Below are positions 1-5,071 of a stretch of DNA of 5,429 bases, piece by piece. The first letter of the stretch is position 1, and each line of letters begins with the position of its first letter. The notes beneath the pieces were generated by a model. It was not told the origin of the DNA and made no database searches. It saw only the letters and a list, made by a program, of their open reading frames with translations. The translations under genes and the position numbers were made by a program. Source of the stretch: an uncultured Phaeodactylibacter sp. (GTDB taxonomy: Bacteria; Bacteroidota; Bacteroidia; Chitinophagales; Saprospiraceae); assembly GCA_913062745.1 (NCBI GenBank), contig CAJXXJ010000301.1, positions 1-5,429 of the forward strand, read 5' to 3'.

Positions 1-1465
1 TGCACTGTGTGCCGCTGCCGTTGGCGTTGCTCACCGTGAGGCAGACTTCGTAGGTGCCGTAGCCGGGGAAGGTATGCTGCGGCAGGGTGTCCGTGCTCGT
101 GCTGCCGTCGCCGAAGTCCCACAGCCACTCGGCCGGCTCGTAGTCGCTCAGGTCATAGAACTGCACCAGAAAGGGCTCCAAAGTATCCTGCTCGTAGCGC
201 CAGCGCGCCAGCGGGATATTGTCAATGCCGAGCGTATCGCAGGGGCTGCCGTCTATGGGGCCGAGGCGGTAGTTGGGCTGGTTGGGGATGGAAAAGGCGT
301 TGAAGGTAGGCAGCTCGATGCCGTGCTGCTCGATGCGGCAGTCCGGACAGTCGGCATCTGGGTTGTGGATGACGTGCAGCACGCGCACGCTATTCGATAC
401 GCTGATGTAGATTTTTCCGTCCGGGGCCAGCTGCCCGAGGTAAAAGGGCGTGGGCAGAAAGGAGACATTGCCGTCGTACTCGGCCACCAAGGTGCGGGTA
501 GCTTCGATGTCTTCGGCCCAGAGGTCGTATTGGTATAAGTAAATGGAGGAGGTGGTGTATAAGTAGCGGGAGTTTTTGGAGATAGCGGCACCCAGCCCAC
601 TTCCGCCGACAGGATAATTAAAACGTTTGTAATTACTCAAAAGACCGGTACAGCGGTCGAAATCGTAGGTAACCGTATACTCTCCTTCCTCAAAACTAAT
701 GCCATTGAACCGGACATGCTTAGTGCCATCCGGTGAAAAAAGAGCTTGCCCCACCCCGGAAGGCACATTGCCCCCCACAACTTGCTGACCTATCATTTCT
801 AAGCCCTCGGGGCTTAGCAAAAAGCGGTAGTAGCGGTTGCTGCTCCACTCAGGCACCAACACCCACCAGTCGCGGCCGTTGGCGTGGCGGCAGGCGCTGA
901 GCTTGCCTATATCTAGCGTATCGACTAAGAGCAGCTCTTTGCGCAGCAATACTTCAGGCGGGTTATCTCCTTCGTGGCCCACTAAAGAGTAAAACAGCTT
1001 ACGGCCAATAGCTTCGTTGCTTCCATTTATCGCGATATAATCTATTTCCATATTGAACAGCGCGGCTAGATTGTTCTCATCTGGATACGGTAATGCAATA
1101 CTTGACTGAGGACCGAACCAGCCACTGGGAAACTCCCCCGTAAACCAGTCCGCACCATTTTGCACCAATTCGTGGCCCGGGCCGTAGACGCCCTGGCCGT
1201 TGAAGGTAAAGAGCAGTTCCCCGTTTGCATCGCTGTAACTCAAATTATTCGACCTAAAGTGCGCCTCGCCGGTTTGGTTGTCGCTGATAGACAGCTGCTC
1301 ATTTGAGAAATTTAGGATGGATAGGCCTGCGCTGTCGATATGTGCGCTGGCGGGGCCTCCGTCGTAGCCCATTACCCAAACGTAATCGTGCAGCTGAGCA
1401 CAGATGGCCAAGGGCATTAATAAGACTAGCGATAGACATGTGCAAATAGTTAAAAATCGAAACAT
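1..1465 (-). CDS. Secreted propeller-like protein with PKD domain, C-terminus outside window
   Basis: Reading the minus strand from the ATG at 1465, the frame stays open for 488 codons to the window edge, so the C-terminal part and stop are missing. Residues 1-23 form a signal peptide: a short basic start, a hydrophobic core (LSLVLLMPLAI) and likely cleavage after ICA before Q24. Residues of about 30-400 look like repeated beta strands of a propeller or lactonase-like fold, with phrases such as LAPDGKIYIS (346-355) and NYRLGPIDGSPCDTLG (from 398) that I associate with large Saprospiraceae exported proteins. A PKD domain begins near residue 430, with the hallmark WDFGDGS at 449-455. Such proteins usually end in a type IX secretion sorting domain, which would lie beyond position 1; that is inference. 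A role in adhesion or surface binding is plausible, but no enzyme motif is visible. Start choice rests on the signal peptide; an in-frame ATG at 1627 would bury it. Confidence 0.85.
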   Translation of the reverse strand, partial: MFRFLTICTCLSLVLLMPLAICAQLHDYVWVMGYDGGPASAHIDSAGLSILNFSNEQLSISDNQTGEAHFRSNNLSYSDANGELLFTFNGQGVYGPGHELVQNGADWFTGEFPSGWFGPQSSIALPYPDENNLAALFNMEIDYIAINGSNEAIGRKLFYSLVGHEGDNPPEVLLRKELLLVDTLDIGKLSACRHANGRDWWVLVPEWSSNRYYRFLLSPEGLEMIGQQVVGGNVPSGVGQALFSPDGTKHVRFNGISFEEGEYTVTYDFDRCTGLLSNYKRFNYPVGGSGLGAAISKNSRYLYTTSSIYLYQYDLWAEDIEATRTLVAEYDGNVSFLPTPFYLGQLAPDGKIYISVSNSVRVLHVIHNPDADCPDCRIEQHGIELPTFNAFSIPNQPNYRLGPIDGSPCDTLGIDNIPLARWRYEQDTLEPFLVQFYDLSDYEPAEWLWDFGDGSTSTDTLPQHTFPGYGTYEVCLTVSNANGSGTQC

Positions 1466-1836
1466 AATTCCTGTATTGAAACAGCCTTTCTTCGGCTCGC
1501 CTTTTGCCACAATGGCAGCCGCTGTCTGCCGCTCCTCCACCGGGCTGCAATCGTCATAGGGAGAAAAGGCTACTGCCGTGTCCCGCAGCAGCAGCGCACG
1601 GGCTGTGCGTAATGCTGAGTGCGCCATAAGGGTACTAGATTGCATGATGAGGAAATGAGCGCGCTGCGGTAGCGCTGTCTGCACAATTTACAGCAACATT
1701 GTCCGCATTCCTACTCCCGGGCATTAACTGTAGGTTAAGAATTGCTGCGGTGGGAGGAGGGAAGTGTTCCGGGAAGCCAGGTTTTCAAGTGGGGCAAGCC
1801 TCTTCTCCATCTGCGGGCTGCTGGCACTCGCCGGGG
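1466..1836. other. Intergenic stretch without a convincing gene
   Basis: This stretch lies between the start of the minus-strand secreted protein and the first repeat copy. On the minus strand it is open in the same frame as that gene up to a TAA at 1690-1688, with in-frame ATGs at 1645 and 1627, but the predicted peptide has no recognisable domain and would precede a good signal peptide. I see no TAnnTTTG box for the minus-strand gene here, no tRNA, and no long inverted repeat. Short open frames on the plus strand from 1699 onward run into the repeat and look fortuitous. Confidence 0.5.
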
Positions 1837-1865
1837 CATCAGCTGCGGGGATGCCGCCGGGCATC

Positions 1866-1900
1866 CTGGAGACTTGGCACTTGGCAATTTGGAGCTTGGG
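1866..1900. repeat. TTGG-rich short tandem tract, copy 1
   Basis: Degenerate 7-8 nt units, each carrying TTGG or CTGG (TGGAGACT, TGGCACT, TGGCAATT, TGGAGCT, TGGG), run through this tract. The corresponding tract in the second repeat copy, counted from the CTGG at 1866 or the TTGG at 2335, has the same length but different spacer letters, so the phased TTGG core is what is preserved. Confidence 0.6.
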
Positions 1901-1929
1901 CCCTCTGCCTCCCGGGAGATATCACATTC

Positions 1930-2049
1930 CCGCACCTACGGCGCTCCTGTTTATTTTTTGCGGGCTATGCTACCAACAATCGCGGGCCGCAGGCCCTTGC
2001 CGTGGGAATCAGCTGCGGGGATGCCGTCGGGCGAGCGCCGTAGGTGCGG
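1930..2049. repeat. 17-bp perfect inverted repeat with 86-nt loop, copy 1
   Basis: The left arm CCGCACCTACGGCGCTC (1930-1946) and right arm GAGCGCCGTAGGTGCGG (2033-2049) are exact reverse complements. Each right arm can also fold on itself as GCGCC-GTA-GGTGC, with one G-T pair that is stable only as RNA or single strand in the plus orientation. Inside the loop, GGGCC (1984-1988) and GGCCC (1992-1996) make a second small hairpin. The loop length is the same in the second copy. Confidence 0.9.
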
Positions 2050-2112
2050 CTATATCGTACGTGTTGTGCGCCCGGCAACGACCCAGCCAATCAGTGCCCC
2101 GCCCCCCAGAAA

Positions 2113-2143
2113 CCAAGGGCGCAGTGGGAAACTGCACCCTTGG
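2113..2143. repeat. 13-bp stem, 5-nt loop hairpin, copy 1
   Basis: CCAAGGGCGCAGT (2113-2125) pairs with ACTGCACCCTTGG (2131-2143) around the loop GGGAA. Twelve pairs are Watson-Crick; the remaining C/A opposition on the plus strand reads as a G-T pair on the minus strand. The stem and loop are identical at 2635-2665, and the nearest differences between the two copies fall just outside the stem, at 2110 and 2144. There is no T-run after it, so it does not look like a simple terminator. Confidence 0.8.
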
Positions 2144-2155
2144 ACCTGCCCGGCA

Positions 2156-2305
2156 GCTGCTGCACCTATGTGCCTGCGTGTTTAAAACCATACGAGCGCA
2201 CAGAGCGCTCTGGAAGGGAATGGAAACATAGAGGGACATGGGACACATAGTTTTGAGCCACACGCCTATGTGCACTATGTGCCTCATATGTTTTTCAAAA
2301 ACAGG
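2156..2305. other. Spacer between repeat copies, with small palindromes
   Basis: This stretch lies between the two composite repeats and is not itself duplicated in the window. It contains a 10-bp perfect palindrome AGAGCGCTCT at 2202-2211, an 8-bp inverted repeat CACATAGT (2244-2251) with ACTATGTG (2274-2281), and repeated CTATGTGCC words near 2166 and 2275. I found no coding sequence that resembles a known protein. It may be another repeat module of the same genome, but that cannot be tested from one copy. Confidence 0.5.
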
Positions 2306-2333
2306 CATCAGCCGTGAGGCTACCGCCTTGCCA

Positions 2334-2369
2334 CTTGGAGACTTGGAACCTGGCACCTTGGAGCTTGGG
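2334..2369. repeat. TTGG-rich short tandem tract, copy 2
   Basis: Units TTGGAGAC, TTGGAAC, CTGGCAC, CTTGGAGC and TTGGG correspond one for one with the tract at 1866-1900. The shared cores and differing spacers suggest that the phased TTGG, not the whole sequence, is maintained or was amplified. Confidence 0.6.
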
Positions 2370-2399
2370 CCCTCTGCCTCCTGGGAAGGTATCATATTG

Positions 2400-2519
2400 C
2401 CGCACCTACGGCGCTCCCGTTTATTTTTTGCGGGCTATGCTACCAACATTCGCGGGCCGCGGGCCCTTGCCGTAGGAATCAGCCCTGGGGCTACCGCCGG
2501 GCGAGCGCCGTAGGTGCGG
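2400..2519. repeat. 17-bp perfect inverted repeat with 86-nt loop, copy 2
   Basis: The left arm at 2400-2416 and right arm at 2503-2519 are identical to the arms of copy 1, and the loop is again 86 nt. The loop holds the hairpin GGGCC-gcg-GGCCC (2454-2466), whose only change from copy 1 is in its three-base loop (gca to gcg). Confidence 0.9.
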
Positions 2520-2571
2520 CTCTATTGGTAGCCAAAAACGGCAAAAAATGGTTTGAGCGCCGTAGGTGCGG
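2520..2571. repeat. Inserted inverted half-element with third right arm
   Basis: This 52-bp block is absent from copy 1. It ends in a third exact GAGCGCCGTAGGTGCGG (2555-2571). Just inside it lie GCAAAAAAT and TTGGTAGC, the same boxes, in the same order, as the reverse complement of the left end of this repeat (2400-2445). It therefore pairs with the left end over a longer, imperfect inverted repeat than the inner right arm does. The two right arms at 2503 and 2555 are direct repeats exactly 52 bp apart. Confidence 0.8.
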
Positions 2572-2634
2572 CTATATCGTATATGTTGTGCGCCCGGCAA
2601 CGACCCAGCCAATCAGTGCCCCGCCCCCCAGGAA

Positions 2635-2665
2635 CCAAGGGCGCAGTGGGAAACTGCACCCTTGG
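2635..2665. repeat. 13-bp stem, 5-nt loop hairpin, copy 2
   Basis: This is a second identical instance of the stem CCAAGGGCGCAGT and ACTGCACCCTTGG with loop GGGAA. The flanking bases at 2632 and 2666 are G, where copy 1 has A at 2110 and 2144. Confidence 0.8.
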
Positions 2666-2770
2666 GCCTGCCCGGCAAAACCTCAACCTTTCCCGGGCTC
2701 CGGAATATCAGAGCTATCAGCTATAGCTAAAACAATCCGTATTCCTTCCTTCGGATAATATTGCACAAAA

Positions 2771-2816
2771 AGACTTGACAAGAGCAGGGAGGTGGCCGGG
2801 GAAACTTGTCAAGTCT
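2771..2816. promoter_or_regulatory. 12-bp perfect inverted repeat upstream of pterin genes
   Basis: AGACTTGACAAG (2771-2782) and CTTGTCAAGTCT (2805-2816) are exact reverse complements around a 22-nt GC-rich loop. Each arm contains a near-palindromic core: CTTGACAAG in the left arm and ACTTGTCAAGT in the right. This could be a paired operator for a dimeric regulator or a transcript hairpin. No T-run follows, so a standard terminator is unlikely. It lies about 120 bp before the promoter box and 155 bp before the first pterin gene, so a link to that gene is only positional. Confidence 0.55.
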
Positions 2817-2934
2817 GGGTGGGCCATCAGCTCAATCACAAAAACCGGTGCTCCTTTTCTCCCCCTCCCCTGTCGGATATACACTTTTACATTTTACGGC
2901 TCCCCAGCACCCCACTGATTATCATTACATTTCG

Positions 2935-2942
2935 TACTTTTG
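2935..2942 (+). promoter_or_regulatory. Bacteroidota-type -7 promoter box
   Basis: TACTTTTG matches the Bacteroidota primary sigma factor -7 consensus TAnnTTTG at every defined base. It lies 29 nt before the ATG at 2972, which would give a leader of roughly 20-25 nt. The region where the -33 TTTG element is expected (about 2908-2916) holds no clear match, so strength is uncertain. It is the best candidate for driving the pterin genes and possibly fabD and yqgE downstream. Confidence 0.6.
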
Positions 2943-2971
2943 CGCAAATTTTTTGAAGCGAGAATACAGCC

Positions 2972-3388
2972 ATGGTATACATAACTAGAAGAGAACGATT
3001 CAATGCCGCCCACAAGCTGTGGGTAGACGACTGGAGCGAAGAGAAAAACCAACAGATGTTCGGCAAGTGCTCCAACAAGAACTGGCACGGGCATAATTAC
3101 GACCTGTTCGTTACCGTCAAGGGCAAACCGGACCCCGTGACCGGCTTCGTCATTGACGTCAAAAAGCTGAGCGACCTTATCAAAGAGGTCATTACCGACA
3201 AGGTAGACCACAGCAACCTCAACCTCGATGTGGAGTTCATCCCTAAAGGCATGCAGCCCACTACGGAGAACCTCGTCATCCTCTTTTGGCAGCAGCTGGC
3301 TCCGCACATCGAGGGCTGTGAGCTGCACTGCATTAAACTGTACGAGACTGAGAACATCTACGCCGAGTACTACGGCGAAATGGAATAA
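2972..3388 (+). CDS. 6-pyruvoyl-tetrahydropterin synthase / QueD family protein
   Basis: This 138-residue enzyme of the T-fold COG0720 family acts in the cytoplasm on 7,8-dihydroneopterin triphosphate, the product of the FolE encoded next door. Zinc ligands are visible as H14 (FNAAH) and H39 and H41 (NWHGHNY). The catalytic cysteine is C33, with H80 (DHS) and E125 (YET) as the partner histidine and substrate-binding glutamate; E99 lies in the conserved PTTEN. The Cys-to-HGH spacing is C-x5-HGH, as in animal PTPS, while E. coli QueD has C-x3-HGH. That favours 6-pyruvoyl-tetrahydropterin formation (a biopterin-type pathway) over queuosine synthesis, though COG0720 members can be promiscuous. 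A glutamate-type folate-shunt (PTPS-III) variant is unlikely because C33 is present. Length is normal for the family. The start follows a promoter box by 29 nt and begins directly with the expected first strand. Confidence 0.93.
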   Translation: MVYITRRERFNAAHKLWVDDWSEEKNQQMFGKCSNKNWHGHNYDLFVTVKGKPDPVTGFVIDVKKLSDLIKEVITDKVDHSNLNLDVEFIPKGMQPTTENLVILFWQQLAPHIEGCELHCIKLYETENIYAEYYGEME

Positions 3389-3413
3389 GCCACAGGCTTT
3401 CTCAACCGAAGGG

Positions 3414-3442
3414 GGCCAATGCTGTTGAATACGGTATTGGCC
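3414..3442 (+). promoter_or_regulatory. 12-bp RNA hairpin just upstream of folE
   Basis: GGCCAATGCTGT (3414-3425) folds onto ACGGTATTGGCC (3431-3442) around the five-base loop TGAAT. Ten pairs are Watson-Crick and two are G-U (3421 with 3435, 3423 with 3433). The wobbles work only in the plus-strand RNA; the opposite strand would have A-C mismatches. It ends 12 nt before the ATG at 3455 and is followed by an A-rich stretch, not a T-run, so a role in translation or mRNA processing fits better than termination. Confidence 0.6.
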
Positions 3443-3454
3443 AAAAACATAACT

Positions 3455-4051
3455 ATGTCCTATAAAAAAGCAGAACAGTACGACGAAGCGACTACCGAAG
3501 ACCTGAAAAAAACCTACCGGCATGTCATCACTCAGATTGGTGAAGACCCGGAGCGCGAAGGCCTGGTGAAAACTCCGGAACGGGTAGCCAAAGCTATGCA
3601 ATTTCTGACGCAAGGCTATGAGCAGGATGGAGAAGCCATTCTTAAGTCGGCGATGTTCCGCGAAGACTACAGTGAAATGGTGCTGGTAAAAGATATCGAG
3701 CTGTACTCGCTCTGTGAGCATCATATGCTGCCTTTTTTCGGCAAAGCGCATTTGGCTTATATCCCTAATGGCTATATCGTGGGCCTAAGCAAAGTACCCC
3801 GGGTGATTGATGTATACGCGCGCCGCCTGCAGGTACAGGAGCGCCTGACCGACCAGATCCTAAAGTGCTTTCAGGATACGCTGCAGCCCCTGGGCGTAGC
3901 GGTGGTTATCGAAGCCCGGCACATGTGCATGATGATGCGCGGCGTACAGAAGCAAAACTCCCTGACCACCACTTCAGCCTTCACCGGAGAGTTTCAGCGC
4001 GCAGAAACCCGTACTGAATTTTTGAATTTAATCGGTTCGCGCTTACATTAG
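3455..4051 (+). CDS. folE: GTP cyclohydrolase I
   Basis: The 198-residue protein converts GTP to 7,8-dihydroneopterin triphosphate, the first step of folate, biopterin and queuosine routes; the family forms a cytoplasmic decamer. Zinc ligands C87 and H90 lie in the signature [10 protein letters not shown] and C158 in [10 protein letters not shown]89 and H156 match the catalytic histidines H112 and H179 of the E. coli enzyme. The N-terminal [12 protein letters not shown] and the C-terminal [10 protein letters not shown] stretch are also typical, and the length is in the family range. An upstream in-frame ATG at 3419 would add 12 residues, but it lies inside a stable hairpin and the extension is not family-like, so 3455 is preferred. 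The gene lies 66 bp after the PTPS-type gene, which uses its product, and is probably cotranscribed with it. The intact Cys-His-Cys site argues for the zinc-dependent FolE type and against FolE2. Confidence 0.96.
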   Translation: MSYKKAEQYDEATTEDLKKTYRHVITQIGEDPEREGLVKTPERVAKAMQFLTQGYEQDGEAILKSAMFREDYSEMVLVKDIELYSLCEHHMLPFFGKAHLAYIPNGYIVGLSKVPRVIDVYARRLQVQERLTDQILKCFQDTLQPLGVAVVIEARHMCMMMRGVQKQNSLTTTSAFTGEFQRAETRTEFLNLIGSRLH

Positions 4052-4066
4052 TGAGGATAAGCGAAG

Positions 4067-4076
4067 GGAATATTCC
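4067..4076. promoter_or_regulatory. 10-bp palindrome between folE and fabD
   Basis: GGAATATTCC is a perfect 10-bp palindrome 15 bp after the folE stop and 39 bp before fabD. It could be a small operator. A palindrome this short can arise by chance, and no promoter box accompanies it. Confidence 0.2.
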
Positions 4077-4115
4077 ATCGACCACCGTTAGTGCGACAAA
4101 ACAAAAATCAACTAC

Positions 4116-4994
4116 ATGAAAGCATACGTTTTCCCCGGCCAGGCCTCACAGTTTGAAGGCATGGGCAAAGATATGTACGAGCAATCGCAGCTCGCCAAAG
4201 AGCTGTTTGAACAAGCCAACGAACTGCTCGGCTTCCGCATCACTGATGTCATGTTTGAAGGCAGCGCGGAAGACCTTAAAGAGACCAAGGTAACGCAGCC
4301 AGCTGTATTCCTGCACTCTATCATCAAGGCTAAGATGGCAGGCGATGATTTCCAGCCGGGCGCTGTAGCCGGGCACTCCCTGGGCGAGTTCTCTGCCCTG
4401 GTAGCCGCCAGTGCCCTGAGCTTCGAAGAGGGGCTGAAGCTGGTACAGGCGCGGGCCATGGCCATGCAGAAAGCCTGCGAAATGGAGGAAAGCACGATGG
4501 CTGCCATCATCGGGCTGGAAGACGATGTGGTGGAAAAGGTATGCAGCGATATTGAAGAGATCGTAGTGCCGGCTAATTACAACTGTCCGGGGCAGCTCGT
4601 CATCTCGGGCTCTGTGCCGGGCGTGGAGCAGGCCGTGGAAAAACTGAAGGAAGCCGGAGCGCGCCGCGCTATCATCCTGGCCGTGGGCGGAGCTTTCCAC
4701 TCCCCGCTGATGCAGCCCGCACAGGACGAACTGCAGGCCGCCATAGAAGCGGCAAAGTTTGAGGCGCCCAGCTGCCCGATTTACCAAAACGTGAGTGCCC
4801 GGGCAGAAGAAGACCCGGACACCATACAGCAAAACCTCATCGCACAGCTGACTTCCCCGGTACGCTGGACGCAGACGATGCAGCACATGATCGCCGATGG
4901 CGTCAGTGAGTTTGTGGAAGTGGGCGGTAACGGCAAAACCCTGCAGGGCTTTGTGAAGAAGGTAGACCGCGGCTTCCCTACCAGCGCACTGTGA
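4116..4994 (+). CDS. fabD: Malonyl-CoA:ACP transacylase
   Basis: The 292-residue cytoplasmic enzyme transfers malonyl groups from coenzyme A to acyl carrier protein, feeding fatty acid chain elongation. The active-site serine is S88 in GHSLGE (86-91), its partner is H195 in GAFHSP, and R113 in QARAMAM is the carboxylate-binding arginine. The N-terminal FPGQ motif (6-9) supplies the oxyanion-hole glutamine. Near the C-terminus, residues 271-274 read GNGK where many FabD proteins have GPGK; I would not expect this to abolish activity. The protein is full length and colinear with the family from its first residues, which supports the start. The 64-bp gap from folE has no TAnnTTTG box, so read-through from the pterin genes is possible. 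The usual neighbours fabH, fabF and acpP are not in the window. Confidence 0.96.
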   Translation: MKAYVFPGQASQFEGMGKDMYEQSQLAKELFEQANELLGFRITDVMFEGSAEDLKETKVTQPAVFLHSIIKAKMAGDDFQPGAVAGHSLGEFSALVAASALSFEEGLKLVQARAMAMQKACEMEESTMAAIIGLEDDVVEKVCSDIEEIVVPANYNCPGQLVISGSVPGVEQAVEKLKEAGARRAIILAVGGAFHSPLMQPAQDELQAAIEAAKFEAPSCPIYQNVSARAEEDPDTIQQNLIAQLTSPVRWTQTMQHMIADGVSEFVEVGGNGKTLQGFVKKVDRGFPTSAL

Positions 4995-4999
4995 TTTTC

Positions 5000-5024
5000 G
5001 CCCCGGATTGAACTCATCCGGGGC
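5000..5024. terminator. GC-rich hairpin after fabD, possible terminator
   Basis: GCCCCGGAT (5000-5008) and ATCCGGGGC (5016-5024) are exact reverse complements with loop TGAACTC, starting 5 nt after the fabD stop codon. The stem is strong, but no T-run follows on the plus strand, so full intrinsic termination is doubtful. Attenuation or mRNA 3'-end protection is equally possible. It separates fabD from the yqgE start at 5072. Confidence 0.5.
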
Positions 5025-5071
5025 CCGAATGGGTTCTATATAGGATTGCACACCAAAGAAGAAGTAAGTAC

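Larger units (their letters stand above)
1837..2155. repeat. Composite palindromic repeat, copy 1
   Basis: This is a block of about 319 bp that recurs at 2306-2677. Modules in order are: a 26-nt word starting CATCAGC (1837-1862); a TTGG-rich tract (1866-1900); the 17-bp left arm (1930-1946); an 86-nt loop with a small GC hairpin that ends in a second copy of the 26-nt word (2007-2032); the 17-bp right arm (2033-2049); and a 3' module (2050-2155) with a strong hairpin flanked by direct GCCCGGCA words at 2070-2077 and 2148-2155. No transposase is present, and the short frames through it on both strands resemble no protein family I know. It could be a non-autonomous mobile element, an extragenic palindromic repeat or a structured RNA. 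I see no clear target-site duplication. Confidence 0.85.
2306..2677. repeat. Composite palindromic repeat, copy 2 (longer form)
   Basis: It has the same module order as 1837-2155 and the same orientation, but is about 53 bp longer. The extra length is one block, 2520-2571, that adds a third right-type arm. Modules are: the CATCAGC word (2306-2327), a TTGG tract (2334-2369), left arm (2400-2416), an 86-nt loop containing GGGCC-gcg-GGCCC (2454-2466) and the word again (2477-2502), right arm (2503-2519), the inserted half-element, and the 3' module with its hairpin and GCCCGGCA words at 2592-2599 and 2670-2677. Arms and hairpin are identical to copy 1, while the spacers differ at scattered bases. 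Confidence 0.85.

Noticed and set aside
47..66. GTAGGTGCCGTAGCC resembling the repeat arm
   Set aside because: It is coding sequence for the Gly-Tyr-Gly-Thr-Tyr stretch of the PKD domain, and the resemblance covers only a few bases.
74..538. Plus-strand open frame of 154 codons
   Set aside because: It lies antisense to the secreted PKD protein, whose minus-strand frame gives a signal peptide and recognisable domain. The plus-strand translation resembles nothing.
1699..2612. Several short open frames of 60-155 codons through the repeats on both strands
   Set aside because: They overlap each other, follow the palindromic arms and repeat when the DNA repeats. They are rich in Gly, Pro, Arg and Ser and lack domains, so they are best read as noncoding repeat sequence.
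1837..2677. CRISPR array
   Set aside because: There are only two long copies, with internal palindromes and no regular short repeat-spacer pattern, and no cas genes nearby.
2690..2971. preQ1 or other pterin-related riboswitch before the PTPS gene
   Set aside because: I see no preQ1-type aptamer, and the promoter box leaves a leader of only about 25 nt, too short for most riboswitches.
3419..3454. Upstream ATG of folE adding 12 residues
   Set aside because: It lies inside a stable hairpin, and the added residues do not match the usual GTP cyclohydrolase I N-terminus.
2894..3751. Minus-strand open frame of 285 codons across the PTPS gene and folE
   Set aside because: It is antisense to two clearly recognised enzymes and spans their gap. 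It is explained by codon bias of the genes opposite.
4146..5051. Minus-strand open frame of 301 codons opposite fabD
   Set aside because: The plus strand encodes a full-length FabD with all catalytic residues; the antisense translation has no family features.
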